From the NCBI GenBank assembly GCA_964511535.1, contig CAZEFW010000222.1:1-10386 (forward strand): a DNA stretch of 10,386 nucleotides, read 5' to 3'. The notes below the pieces were generated by a model, which searched no databases, was not told the origin of the DNA, and saw nothing but the letters and a program-made list of their open reading frames with translations. This document shows, piece by piece, positions 1 through 6,361 of the stretch. The translations under genes were made by a program, and so were the position numbers. The stretch's first letter is position 1, and each line of letters opens with the position of its first letter. This stretch comes from CAZCFB01 sp964511535. Lineage in GTDB: Bacteria; Myxococcota_A; Polyangia; GCA-2747355; CAZCFB01.

Positions 1-9
1 CCATATTAC

Positions 10-167
10 CCTCAAGCCTCAAGCCAGCGAGCGAAGCGAGCCCAACCATTTACCCTCAAGCCTCAAGCCTCAAGCCATTCCCCCTCAAGCCTCAAGCCCC
101 AAGCCTCAAGCCAGCGAGCGAAGCGAGCCCAACCATCCACCCTCAAGCCTCAAGCCTCAAGCCTCAG
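10..167. repeat. CCTCAAG heptamer arrays with a 26-nt interspersed spacer
   Basis: The heptamer CCTCAAG occurs in tandem at 10-23 (2 copies), 54-74 (3), 83-110 (4, the third reading CCCCAAG) and 141-161 (3, then a shortened CCTCAG). Two identical 26-nt blocks at 24-49 and 111-136 separate the runs; each contains CGAGCGAAGCGAGC, which reads the same backwards on one strand (a mirror repeat, not a hairpin-forming palindrome). A third, unrelated 8-nt spacer lies at 75-82. No open frame with coding character lies here, and positions 168-212 hold nothing recognisable except the run-up to betA. The nested design suggests growth by slippage and segment duplication. Function unknown. Confidence 0.85.
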
Positions 168-221
168 AGCCGCCAGGCTTCCAATTGAACCCGCTGGCCA
201 TTCCGCCATACAGTGGGGCCC

Positions 222-1889
222 ATGCCTGGACCTGCCAACACGCGTGACAAGAGCTGGGACTACATCATCGTCGGTGGCGGCTCGGCGGGCTGCGTGCTCG
301 CCAACCGCCTGAGCGAGGACCCGTCCACCCGGGTGCTGCTGCTGGAGGCCGGGCCCGGGGACCACCGGCTCGACTTCCGCCTGCACATGCCGGCGGCGCT
401 GACCTACCCGCTGGCCGGGCGCACCTACAACTGGTGGTACGAGTCGGATCCAGAGCCGGCCCTGGGCGGCCGGCGCGTCTACCAGCCCCGGGGCAAGGTG
501 CTGGGCGGCTCCGGCTCCATCAACGGCATGATCTGGATCCGGGGCAACCCGCTGGACTACGAGCGCTGGGCTCAAACCCCCGGTCTGGAGGGCTGGGACT
601 TCGCGCACTGCCTGCCCTACTTCCGCCGGCTGGAGCAGCGCCTCGGGGGCGCCGACGAGTACCACGGCGACGACGGCCCGCTCTACCTGACCCGGCCCGA
701 GTGCGGAGGCCCGCTGTTCGAGGCGTTCTTCGAGGCCGCGCGCCAGGCGGGCTACCCCGTGGTGGATGACGTCAACGGCTTCCAGCAGGAGGGGTTCGGC
801 GCCTTCGACCGCACCACCTTCCGCGGCCGCCGCTGGAGCGCGGCCCGGGCCTACTACCACCCGGTCAAGGGGCGGCCCAACCTCACCCTGCTCACCCGGG
901 CCCACACCACCCGCGTCTTGCTGGAGGGGCGCCGCGCCGTGGGCGTGGAGTACCGGCACCGCGAGCAGCAGCACACCGCGCGCGGCGGCGAGATCATCTG
1001 CTGCGGCGGCGCGATCAACTCCCCCTGGCTGCTGCAGCTGTCGGGCGTCGGTCCGGCCTCCACCCTGGAGGCGGCGGGCATCGAGGTGGCCCACGGGCTG
1101 GCTGGCGTGGGCGAGGGGCTGCAGGACCACCTGGAGGTGTACGTGCAGTACGCCTGCAAGGAGCCGGTGAGCCTGTTCCCGTCGCTGGCCTGGTGGCGCG
1201 CGCCCTTCATCGGCGCCCAGTGGCTGTTCGCCGGCTCCGGCGTGGGCGCCAGCAACCACTTCGAGGCGGGCGGCTTCATCCGCAGCAATGACCAGGTGCA
1301 GCACCCGAACGTGCAGTTCCACTTCCTGCCCATCGCCATCCGCTACGACGGCAGCGCGCCGGCGTCTGGCCACGGCTTCCAGGTGCACGTGGGGCCGACC
1401 CTGTCCGACGCGCGCGGCTGGGTACGCGCCCGCTCCACCGATCCGGAGGAGCACCCCTCCATCCGCTTCAACTACCTCTCCACCGATCAGGATCGCCAGG
1501 AGTGGCTGGAGGCCATCGCCTGCGCCCGCCGCATCCTGACCCAGCCCGCCTTCCACGGCCTGCGCGGCGAGGAGCTCGCCCCGGGGGAAGAGGCCCGCAG
1601 CGACGAGGCGGTCCTCGACTTCCTGGCGCGAGAGACCGAGAGCGCCTACCACCCGAGCTGCACCTGCCGCATGGGCGCCGACGAGGGCGCCGTGACCGAT
1701 CCCGAGCTGCGGGTGCACGGCCTGCAGGGGCTGCGGGTGGTGGACGCGTCGGTGATGCCCCACGTGACCAACGGCAACATCTACGCCCCGGTGCTGATGA
1801 TCGCCGAGAAGGCCGCCGACATTATCCGCGGTCAGACCCCGCTGGCGCCACAGGAGGCGCCGTACTACCGCCACGAGGTGACGTCATGA
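222..1889 (+). CDS. betA: Choline dehydrogenase (GMC flavoprotein oxidoreductase)
   Basis: Oxidises choline to betaine aldehyde with FAD, the first step of glycine betaine synthesis; in the BetA family the enzyme is membrane-associated and feeds electrons to the respiratory chain. With the ATG at 222 the protein has 555 residues, the usual family length. The N-terminal FAD-binding stretch YIIVGGGSAGCVLANRL is at about residues 14-30, followed by LLLEAG. Both GMC signatures are visible: GGSGSINGMIWIRGN near residue 95 and GAINSPWLLQLSGVGP near residue 263. The C-terminal active-site region has HPSCTCRMG and VVDASVMPHVTNGNIYAP, like BetA. Long stretches such as GVGASNHFEAGGFIRS match E. coli BetA as I remember it. 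A GTG at 213 in the same frame is an alternative start; neither start has a clear ribosome binding site. The stop overlaps the betB start (ATGA), so the two are almost certainly co-translated. No betI repressor or choline transporter is adjacent. Confidence 0.95.
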   Translation: MPGPANTRDKSWDYIIVGGGSAGCVLANRLSEDPSTRVLLLEAGPGDHRLDFRLHMPAALTYPLAGRTYNWWYESDPEPALGGRRVYQPRGKVLGGSGSINGMIWIRGNPLDYERWAQTPGLEGWDFAHCLPYFRRLEQRLGGADEYHGDDGPLYLTRPECGGPLFEAFFEAARQAGYPVVDDVNGFQQEGFGAFDRTTFRGRRWSAARAYYHPVKGRPNLTLLTRAHTTRVLLEGRRAVGVEYRHREQQHTARGGEIICCGGAINSPWLLQLSGVGPASTLEAAGIEVAHGLAGVGEGLQDHLEVYVQYACKEPVSLFPSLAWWRAPFIGAQWLFAGSGVGASNHFEAGGFIRSNDQVQHPNVQFHFLPIAIRYDGSAPASGHGFQVHVGPTLSDARGWVRARSTDPEEHPSIRFNYLSTDQDRQEWLEAIACARRILTQPAFHGLRGEELAPGEEARSDEAVLDFLARETESAYHPSCTCRMGADEGAVTDPELRVHGLQGLRVVDASVMPHVTNGNIYAPVLMIAEKAADIIRGQTPLAPQEAPYYRHEVTS

Positions 1890-3364
1890 GCGAGGGCCAT
1901 ATCTATATCGACGGGCGCTGGGCCCCGGCGGCCTCGGGCGCCACCCGCGAGGTGATCAACCCCCACGACGCGTCGGTGGTGGCCACCATGTCCGAGGGAG
2001 ACCGGCAGGACGCGAAACGCGCCGTGGCGGCCGCCCGCGAGGCCTTCGACGCCTCGCCCTGGCCGCGCATGTCCCGCGCGGATCGATGCGACCTGGTGGC
2101 CAGCCTGGCTGCGGCGGTGCGGCAGGACCGGGACGAGCTCTGCCGGCTGGAGACCCTCGACACGGGCAAGACCCTGGCCGAGAGCGGCTGGGACATGGAC
2201 GACGTGGCCGCGGTGTTCGACTACTACGCCCGCCTGGGACTACAGTGGCCGGCCAGCGAGCCGCTGCCGTCGCCCAACGCCGGCTCCGAGAGCGTGCTGG
2301 TTCAGGAACCTGTGGGCGTGTGCGGCCAGATCTCTCCCTGGAACTACCCGCTGCTGCAGGCCTCGTGGAAGCTGGCGCCGGCCATGGTGGCGGGCTGCAC
2401 CGTGGTGATCAAGCCGAGCGAGCTGACGCCCCTGAGCACCGTGCGCCTGGTCGAGCTGGTCCATGATCTGGGCATCCCCCCGGGAGTGATCAACCTGGTG
2501 CCAGGCGCCGGGCCCACCGTCGGCGCCGAGCTCGCCGAGAGCCACGACGTGGATCTCATCTCCTTCACCGGGGGCGTGCAGACGGGGCAGGGCATCATGC
2601 GGGCCGCCGCCGGCAACCTCAAGCGCGTGGCGCTGGAGCTGGGGGGCAAGAACCCGCACATCATCTTCGGCGACGCCGACCTGGAGGTGGCCCTGGACCA
2701 CAGCCTCAACGGGGTGCTGTTCCACGCCGGCCAGATCTGCTCGGCCGGGGCGCGGCTGCTGGTGCAGGACGACATCTGCGACCGGTTCACCGCGGCGCTG
2801 GGGGAGCTGATGGCCGCGGTGCCCCTCGGCAGCGGCATGAGCCCCGAGACCCGCATGGGCCCGCTCATCTCCGGCGAGCACCGGCAGAAGGTCGCGGCCT
2901 TCGTCGACGGGGCCGTGGAGCAGGGCGCGCGCCTGGTGTGCGGGGGCAGGGCGCCTGGCGACCCTGCGCTGGCCCGGGGCTTCTACTACCAGCCCACCCT
3001 GCTCGACGGCTGCACGGCGGAGATGGACGTGGTGCAGCAGGAGGTGTTCGGCCCGGTGATCACCGTGGAGCGGTTCTCGAGCGAAGATGAGGCCGTCGCC
3101 CTGGCCAACGACACCGACTACGGGCTGTCGGCCGGGCTGCACACAACGGATCCCATCCGCGGGAACCGCGTGGCCGCCGCCCTGCGCTTCGGCACCGTCT
3201 GGATCAACGACTTCAACATCTACTTCCCCGCGGCGCCCTGGGGCGGCTTCAAGCGCTCCGGCATCGGCCGCGAGCTGGGCCGCGCCGGCCTCGAGGAGTA
3301 CACCGAGCTGAAGCACATCTACCGACAGAAGGAGCCGGCGCCCCTGGGGTGGTTCACCGGCTGA
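1886..3364 (+). CDS. betB: Betaine aldehyde dehydrogenase (NAD(P)-dependent ALDH)
   Basis: Oxidises betaine aldehyde to glycine betaine in the cytoplasm, completing the pathway begun by BetA. The 492-residue length is normal for this ALDH class. The catalytic machinery is complete: Asn153 in ISPWNYP (oxyanion hole), the cofactor-binding segment KPSELTPLS, Glu251 in LELGGKNP (general base) and the nucleophile Cys285 in HAGQICSAGARL. That last motif resembles the GbsA/BetB type of betaine aldehyde dehydrogenase. The C-terminal half contains EVFGPV and the end segment PWGGFKRSGIGRELG, also typical. The start is fixed by the 4-nt ATGA overlap with betA and by GAGGTG at 1875-1880, five bases before the ATG. 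The open frame continues upstream inside betA but has no ALDH content there. The gene converges on a minus-strand lipoprotein gene only 6 nt downstream. Substrate assignment rests on motif type plus the betA neighbour. Confidence 0.95.
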   Translation: MSEGHIYIDGRWAPAASGATREVINPHDASVVATMSEGDRQDAKRAVAAAREAFDASPWPRMSRADRCDLVASLAAAVRQDRDELCRLETLDTGKTLAESGWDMDDVAAVFDYYARLGLQWPASEPLPSPNAGSESVLVQEPVGVCGQISPWNYPLLQASWKLAPAMVAGCTVVIKPSELTPLSTVRLVELVHDLGIPPGVINLVPGAGPTVGAELAESHDVDLISFTGGVQTGQGIMRAAAGNLKRVALELGGKNPHIIFGDADLEVALDHSLNGVLFHAGQICSAGARLLVQDDICDRFTAALGELMAAVPLGSGMSPETRMGPLISGEHRQKVAAFVDGAVEQGARLVCGGRAPGDPALARGFYYQPTLLDGCTAEMDVVQQEVFGPVITVERFSSEDEAVALANDTDYGLSAGLHTTDPIRGNRVAAALRFGTVWINDFNIYFPAAPWGGFKRSGIGRELGRAGLEEYTELKHIYRQKEPAPLGWFTG

Positions 3365-3370
3365 GGCGCG

Positions 3371-4825
3371 CTACTGCCAGGTCACCACCTGGCCCTTCTG
3401 GGTGACCCGCGCCATGTTGCGGAACTGGTCGGAGAAGTTGGCGTCGTTGATGTCCACGCCCTTGAGCTCGAGCCCCTGCACCGCCATGAACAGCTTGCCC
3501 GGCGCGGGCTTCTCCGCGTTCACCGTGGCCGGCAGAGAGGGCAGGGTGTAGCTCAGCGCGCCCGCCTTGGGCTTGAAGAAGAGCACCTCCCACAGGGCGC
3601 GCCCGGTCTTCTCCGGCATCAGCTTGGCCGAGGCCAGGGTCAGCCCCGCGGGCACGCTGAAGCCGAGCTTGCCCCCTTGCCAGGTCGCGTGCCCCGAGGG
3701 CAGGTCCAGCAGGCTGACAGCAACCGGCGCGGTCACCCCGGTGATGCCGCGCTTGACGAACAAGCTCTCGGTGTTGCGATCGTCGTCGTTGTTCTCCACC
3801 CCGTCGCTGGCGCTCACCACCGCCCAGAAACTCCCGCCCTTGAAGTCTCCCTCCAGCTTGGGCACCCGGGCCGTGCCCGCGGCGCCGGTGGCCACGGCCT
3901 GGTAGATGGTGGCGATCTCGGTATTGGCCAGCTCCAAAAAGATGTTGCTGGTCATCAGCTTGGTCCCCGCCGGCTTGGCGGGCAGGGTGAGGTTCAGCGT
4001 GTAGGCGTTGGGGCTCACCGGGATGCTGACCCCGGAGAGGGTCTGCCCCTCCTGCACCTTGAGCCCGGTCTTGACCCCCACATGGGTGATGCTGAAGGTG
4101 TCGTCGCTCTCGGTCTTCGTGCCCTTGGTGTCGTAGTCGCCGATGAGGGCGAACACGCCGAAGGCGCCGGCCGGCACCTTGACCATCCACTCCTTCTGCC
4201 CCAGCGCCGGGGAGTAGAGGTTCAGGTCGCCCTTGGGCTGCTGCACGCTGTTGCGGGGCGTGCTCAGGTTGCGGTCGAGCAGGAAGTGGACCATGCCCAC
4301 GTGCAGGTGGTTCTTGGGCAGCTTCGGCAGGGAGGACCAGCCGGAGATGGTGCCCTTGCAGGCGCCCGTCTTGATGCTGAAGTTCCCGCCGCGCGGGCCG
4401 AGGGCCGCGGTGTAGTTGGCCGCGTCGAGGCCCTCCACAGTGGTTGTGGTGTACCCCTTGAGGGCCACGGTGACGCTCACCGGGCCGTTCAACCCCGCCT
4501 TGCGGAAGCTGATCAGGCCGTCCTTGTCGGTGGAGCCCTGGTGGGTCTTGCCGTCGCCCACCATGACGAAGGCGCCAACCAGCGGCTTTTTGGTCAGGCC
4601 GTCGATGACATGCACGTTGAGCCGGCCGCGGATGGCGCCGCCGGTGGTGCCGCCGCCCTTGACCAGCTTGGGCGCCGCGTCATTGAGGATCCCGTCGGTG
4701 TCCCTGGCGGCGTTGCGGTCCGACCCCGGTCCGGCGTCGGCGGCCGCCACGTCGTCGTCGCTGCACCCGGCGAGGGCGAGGCACAGGGCAAGCGAAAGCG
4801 TGAGGATGTGCAGGGGCCTGGTCAT
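3371..4825 (-). CDS. Outer-surface lipoprotein with carboxypeptidase-regulatory-like domain, function unknown
   Basis: A 484-residue exported protein whose function I do not recognise. The N-terminus is a lipoprotein signal: MTRP, a hydrophobic stretch, then lipobox L18-A19-G20 before Cys21. Serine follows the cysteine (C-S-D-D-D), which under the usual +2 rule predicts outer-membrane rather than inner-membrane retention. Residues about 66-145 (GRLNVHVIDG... to ...NYTAALGP) look like a CarboxypepD_reg / prealbumin-like beta-sandwich: 'T-K-K-P-L-V-G-A-F-V', 'T-D-K-D-G' and 'V-A-L-K-G-Y' are characteristic. The rest (about 146-484) seems beta-rich with Gly, Thr and Pro turns and an Asp-rich stretch, ENNDDD, near 342-348. 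The only cysteines seen in the mature part are the anchor and one near residue 155. The start is supported by AGGAG seven bases upstream. It is last of three co-directional genes, 60 nt after the thioredoxin-like gene, so it may share the ahpC transcript. Confidence 0.85.
   Translation of the reverse strand: MTRPLHILTLSLALCLALAGCSDDDVAAADAGPGSDRNAARDTDGILNDAAPKLVKGGGTTGGAIRGRLNVHVIDGLTKKPLVGAFVMVGDGKTHQGSTDKDGLISFRKAGLNGPVSVTVALKGYTTTTVEGLDAANYTAALGPRGGNFSIKTGACKGTISGWSSLPKLPKNHLHVGMVHFLLDRNLSTPRNSVQQPKGDLNLYSPALGQKEWMVKVPAGAFGVFALIGDYDTKGTKTESDDTFSITHVGVKTGLKVQEGQTLSGVSIPVSPNAYTLNLTLPAKPAGTKLMTSNIFLELANTEIATIYQAVATGAAGTARVPKLEGDFKGGSFWAVVSASDGVENNDDDRNTESLFVKRGITGVTAPVAVSLLDLPSGHATWQGGKLGFSVPAGLTLASAKLMPEKTGRALWEVLFFKPKAGALSYTLPSLPATVNAEKPAPGKLFMAVQGLELKGVDINDANFSDQFRNMARVTQKGQVVTWQ
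3376..3393. terminator. Possible bidirectional hairpin between convergent genes
   Basis: GCCAGGT-CACC-ACCTGGC forms a perfect 7-bp stem with a 4-nt loop, starting 12 nt after the betB stop and lying within the last codons of the convergent lipoprotein gene. It is placed where a shared terminator would help, because the two stop codons are only 6 nt apart. No run of T follows on either strand, so it is not a canonical intrinsic terminator; it may be a weak or factor-assisted one, or chance. Confidence 0.3.
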
Positions 4826-4885
4826 GGCGTCACTCCTGTGGGCAGAGACTCGATTGTCGCCGAGTCGAGCGCGCCGTGCCAGTGA

Positions 4886-5227
4886 TCAGGATCCCAGGAT
4901 GCGGTTCAGCCGGTTCTTCATCCGGTCGACGCCGCCACCGGAGAACTCCTTGGCGCGCTTGCCCTGCTGGAAGATGACGTTGTGGGGCAACCCCCCGACG
5001 CTGGCGAGCCAGAGGTTCTCCCGCTTGAAGTCCATCAGGCCCTTGCCGTCCAGCTCCATCTTGCCGAAGCGAACCTCGGGGAACTCCCCCTCCTCGAGGT
5101 AGTGCGTCAGCTCCTCTGTCCACTCCGCGCACGCCGGGCACCCCTTGCGGCCCAGCAAGAGCACCGCCATGGGAGCCGAGATGAATTCGCGCCAGTTTTC
5201 GCCGGTGATACGTTCGAGCCGCTCCAT
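4886..5227 (-). CDS. Small thioredoxin-fold protein with CPAC motif
   Basis: A 113-residue cytoplasmic protein with a thioredoxin-like layout: a strand AVLLLG leading to the redox motif C30-P31-A32-C33, and L80-P81 before the strand NVIF as the likely cis-proline. It lacks the classic WCGPC sequence; the motif here is GRKGCPACAEW. No signal peptide is visible from this start. The ATG at 5227 is chosen because GAGGAGG lies about six bases upstream; a GTG at 5260 would add 11 residues but has no ribosome binding site. It lies 36 nt downstream of the peroxiredoxin gene on the same strand. Reduction of that peroxiredoxin is therefore a natural role, but this is inference from context. It could instead reduce other cytoplasmic disulfides. 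Confidence 0.85.
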   Translation of the reverse strand: MERLERITGENWREFISAPMAVLLLGRKGCPACAEWTEELTHYLEEGEFPEVRFGKMELDGKGLMDFKRENLWLASVGGLPHNVIFQQGKRAKEFSGGGVDRMKNRLNRILGS

Positions 5228-5263
5228 GGGTCCCTCCTCGAGGTTCAGGGCTGTCGCCACGCC

Positions 5264-5788
5264 TCAGGCGACGAAGCCGTCGCCCTTGTTCCAGTCCGCG
5301 CCGCACAGGCCGCCGCTCTGGAACGCCTGCACCGTACGCAGCGTCTCTGCCGGGCTGCGGCCCACCTCGGTGTCGTTGACGGACAGCGAGCGTACCACGC
5401 CCTTGTCGTCCACCACGACCGTGGCGCGGAAGGCGATGCCGGCGTCCTCCTTGAGCACGCCGAAGGCGCGGCTCACCTGGTGGTTGGTGTCGGCCAGCAC
5501 CGGGTGGGTGATGTCCTGGGGGAAGATCTCGCGGTCCTCGAACCAGGCTTTGTGGGAGAAGAAGGAGTCGGTGCTGGCGCCGATGATCGCCACGTCGTCA
5601 TCCTCGAAGTCCTCGGCCAGCTGCTGGAAGCCGCGGATCTCGGTGGGGCAGACGAAGGTGAAGTCGAGGGGGTACCAGTACACCACGTACCACTTGCCCT
5701 GGAGGCTCTCGCTGCTGACCTCCTGCTGCTCTCCGTTGACATACGCCTGGGCGCTCCACTGCGGGGCCGGCTTTCCGATGAGGCTCAT
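5264..5788 (-). CDS. ahpC: Peroxiredoxin, AhpC/typical 2-Cys type
   Basis: Reduces hydrogen peroxide and organic hydroperoxides in the cytoplasm using a peroxidatic cysteine. The 174-residue protein has Cys47 in DFTFVCPTE (peroxidatic) and Cys162 in GGLCGADWNKG (resolving), the spacing of two-cysteine AhpC/Prx1 enzymes. Other AhpC landmarks are GASTDSFFSHKAW, HPVLADTNHQVSRAFGVL and the catalytic arginine region AFRATVVVD. The start at 5788 is preferred over an in-frame ATG at 5794: AGGAGG ends directly at 5795, which leaves six bases before 5788 and none before 5794. No ahpF lies nearby, so electrons probably come from a thioredoxin-type donor; the CPAC protein encoded next is a candidate. 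The gene is divergent from the HMA lipoprotein gene across 144 bp, so the two could share regulatory DNA. Confidence 0.95.
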   Translation of the reverse strand: MSLIGKPAPQWSAQAYVNGEQQEVSSESLQGKWYVVYWYPLDFTFVCPTEIRGFQQLAEDFEDDDVAIIGASTDSFFSHKAWFEDREIFPQDITHPVLADTNHQVSRAFGVLKEDAGIAFRATVVVDDKGVVRSLSVNDTEVGRSPAETLRTVQAFQSGGLCGADWNKGDGFVA

Positions 5789-5828
5789 TTTCATCCTCCT
5801 GGCATGGCTGAGGTTGTTTTCGGAGCAG

Positions 5829-5856
5829 AATCTAGTGCTGCTGTGCATGGGATCAA
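5829..5856 (-). promoter_or_regulatory. Candidate sigma-70-type promoter for ahpC
   Basis: On the minus strand TTGATC (plus positions 5851-5856) is followed after 16 bases by TAGATT (plus 5829-5834), a plausible -35/-10 pair that would start transcription about 30-40 nt before the ahpC ATG. Each hexamer matches consensus at about four of six positions. The surrounding DNA is visibly richer in A+T than the genes. Confidence 0.35.
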
Positions 5857-5864
5857 CCCCGCGA

Positions 5865-5898
5865 CTAACTAAATTAGGCGAAAAAAGCTGCATGCAGC
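5865..5898. promoter_or_regulatory. Palindromic sites in the divergent ahpC / HMA-lipoprotein promoter region
   Basis: Two dyads lie side by side: CTAAATTAG at 5869-5877 (4-bp arms around a central A, with another CTAA at 5865-5868) and a perfect 12-bp palindrome GCTGCATGCAGC at 5887-5898, joined by GCG and an A6 tract. They sit upstream of the candidate ahpC promoter and 35-70 bp before the HMA gene, where an operator for a redox- or metal-sensing regulator could act. I cannot assign a regulator. Confidence 0.35.
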
Positions 5899-5932
5899 GT
5901 TGTATGTTTGCGGGGCGCCGAGGAGAGCCACC

Positions 5933-6247
5933 ATGCCAACCACCGTTCGTCCACTCATCCTGCTGCCCCTCGCCCTGCTGCTGAGCCTGCCCGCGTGCAA
6001 GGGGGGCAACCCGCCCAAACCGCAGCCGCCCGTGGAGGTCGCGCTGGACGTGGAGGGGATGACCTGCGGCAGCTGCGAGAACGCCATCCAGACCGAGCTG
6101 GGCCGCAAGGCCGGCGTCGTCTCGGTGCGCGCCTCGCACACCGACAAGAAGGCCTGGATCAGCTACGACCCCAAAAAGATCAAGCCGGAGCAGCTCGCCG
6201 CCGCCATCAAGGAGCTGGGCTACAAGGTGACCCTGCCCCAACCCTGA
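5933..6247 (+). CDS. Lipid-anchored heavy-metal-associated (HMA) domain protein
   Basis: A 104-residue predicted lipoprotein carrying one HMA fold. The signal sequence has a long Leu-rich core and ends in L19-P20-A21-Cys22; proline at -2 of the lipobox is uncommon, so lipidation is likely but not certain. A Pro-rich linker (about 26-33) precedes the domain at about 34-102. This contains the metal-binding GMTCGSCENAI motif with Cys45 and Cys48, a middle helix and strand, and the closing ELGYKVTL. HMA domains bind Cu(I), Hg(II), Zn or Cd; the GMTCGSC form is common in copper chaperones and in MerP-like periplasmic proteins. The metal cannot be decided here, and no P-type ATPase or mer gene is adjacent. 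The ATG at 5933 follows AGGAGAG by a few bases; an in-frame ATG at 5900 has none. It is divergent from the peroxiredoxin gene. Confidence 0.9.
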   Translation: MPTTVRPLILLPLALLLSLPACKGGNPPKPQPPVEVALDVEGMTCGSCENAIQTELGRKAGVVSVRASHTDKKAWISYDPKKIKPEQLAAAIKELGYKVTLPQP

Positions 6248-6276
6248 TCTCACCCGGATCCGCGGATTCCAGGAGC

Positions 6277-6321
6277 ATTCTGGCATTCTGGCGTTCTGGC
6301 ACGCTGGCAATCTGGCATTCG
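6277..6321. repeat. 45-bp dispersed repeat, copy A: degenerate 8-mer CTGGCATT array
   Basis: Five to six degenerate copies of an 8-nt unit (CTGGCATT, CTGGCGTT, CTGGCACG, CTGGCAAT, CTGGCATT) lie between the HMA gene and the TerB/phosphatase gene. Aligned without gaps to 10268-10312 it is identical at 39 of 45 positions. It runs straight into the hairpin at 6320-6357. A 10-bp palindrome ATCCGCGGAT at 6258-6267 lies just upstream. Confidence 0.8.
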
Positions 6322-6357
6322 AAACTACCAAGCCGCGCCAACGGCATGGTAGTTTCG
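6320..6357. promoter_or_regulatory. Strong inverted repeat ending 4 nt before a start codon
   Basis: CGAAACTACCA at 6320-6330 and its exact complement TGGTAGTTTCG at 6347-6357 form an 11-bp stem. Inside it, GCCG (6332-6335) pairs with CGGC (6342-6345) beyond one A-A mismatch, leaving a 6-nt loop. The ATG of the TerB/phosphatase gene is at 6362 and no Shine-Dalgarno sequence lies before it, so the structure could be an operator or an RNA element controlling initiation. A terminator for the HMA gene is less likely because no T run follows. Confidence 0.55.
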
Positions 6358-6361
6358 TCCC

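Noticed and set aside
10..167. CRISPR array
   Set aside because: Repeats are only 7 nt, spacers are partly identical to each other, and no cas gene is near.
150..1874. A 574-residue open frame on the minus strand opposite betA
   Set aside because: Its composition (Ala, Gly, His, Arg, Val-rich with no motif) is the antisense of a high-GC gene whose plus strand has all GMC signatures. Comparable long frames opposite the other genes (for example 3677-4885 plus, 6823-8154 minus, 9493-10152 minus) were rejected for the same reason.
4847..4866. GACTCG-N8-CGAGTC stem between the thioredoxin-like and lipoprotein genes as a terminator
   Set aside because: It has only a 6-bp stem with no T run; it could at most modulate downstream expression.
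5881..5898. Intrinsic terminator on the minus strand (palindrome followed by six T)
   Set aside because: The 12-bp palindrome can form only a 4-bp stem, and no minus-strand gene ends there; an operator is more likely.
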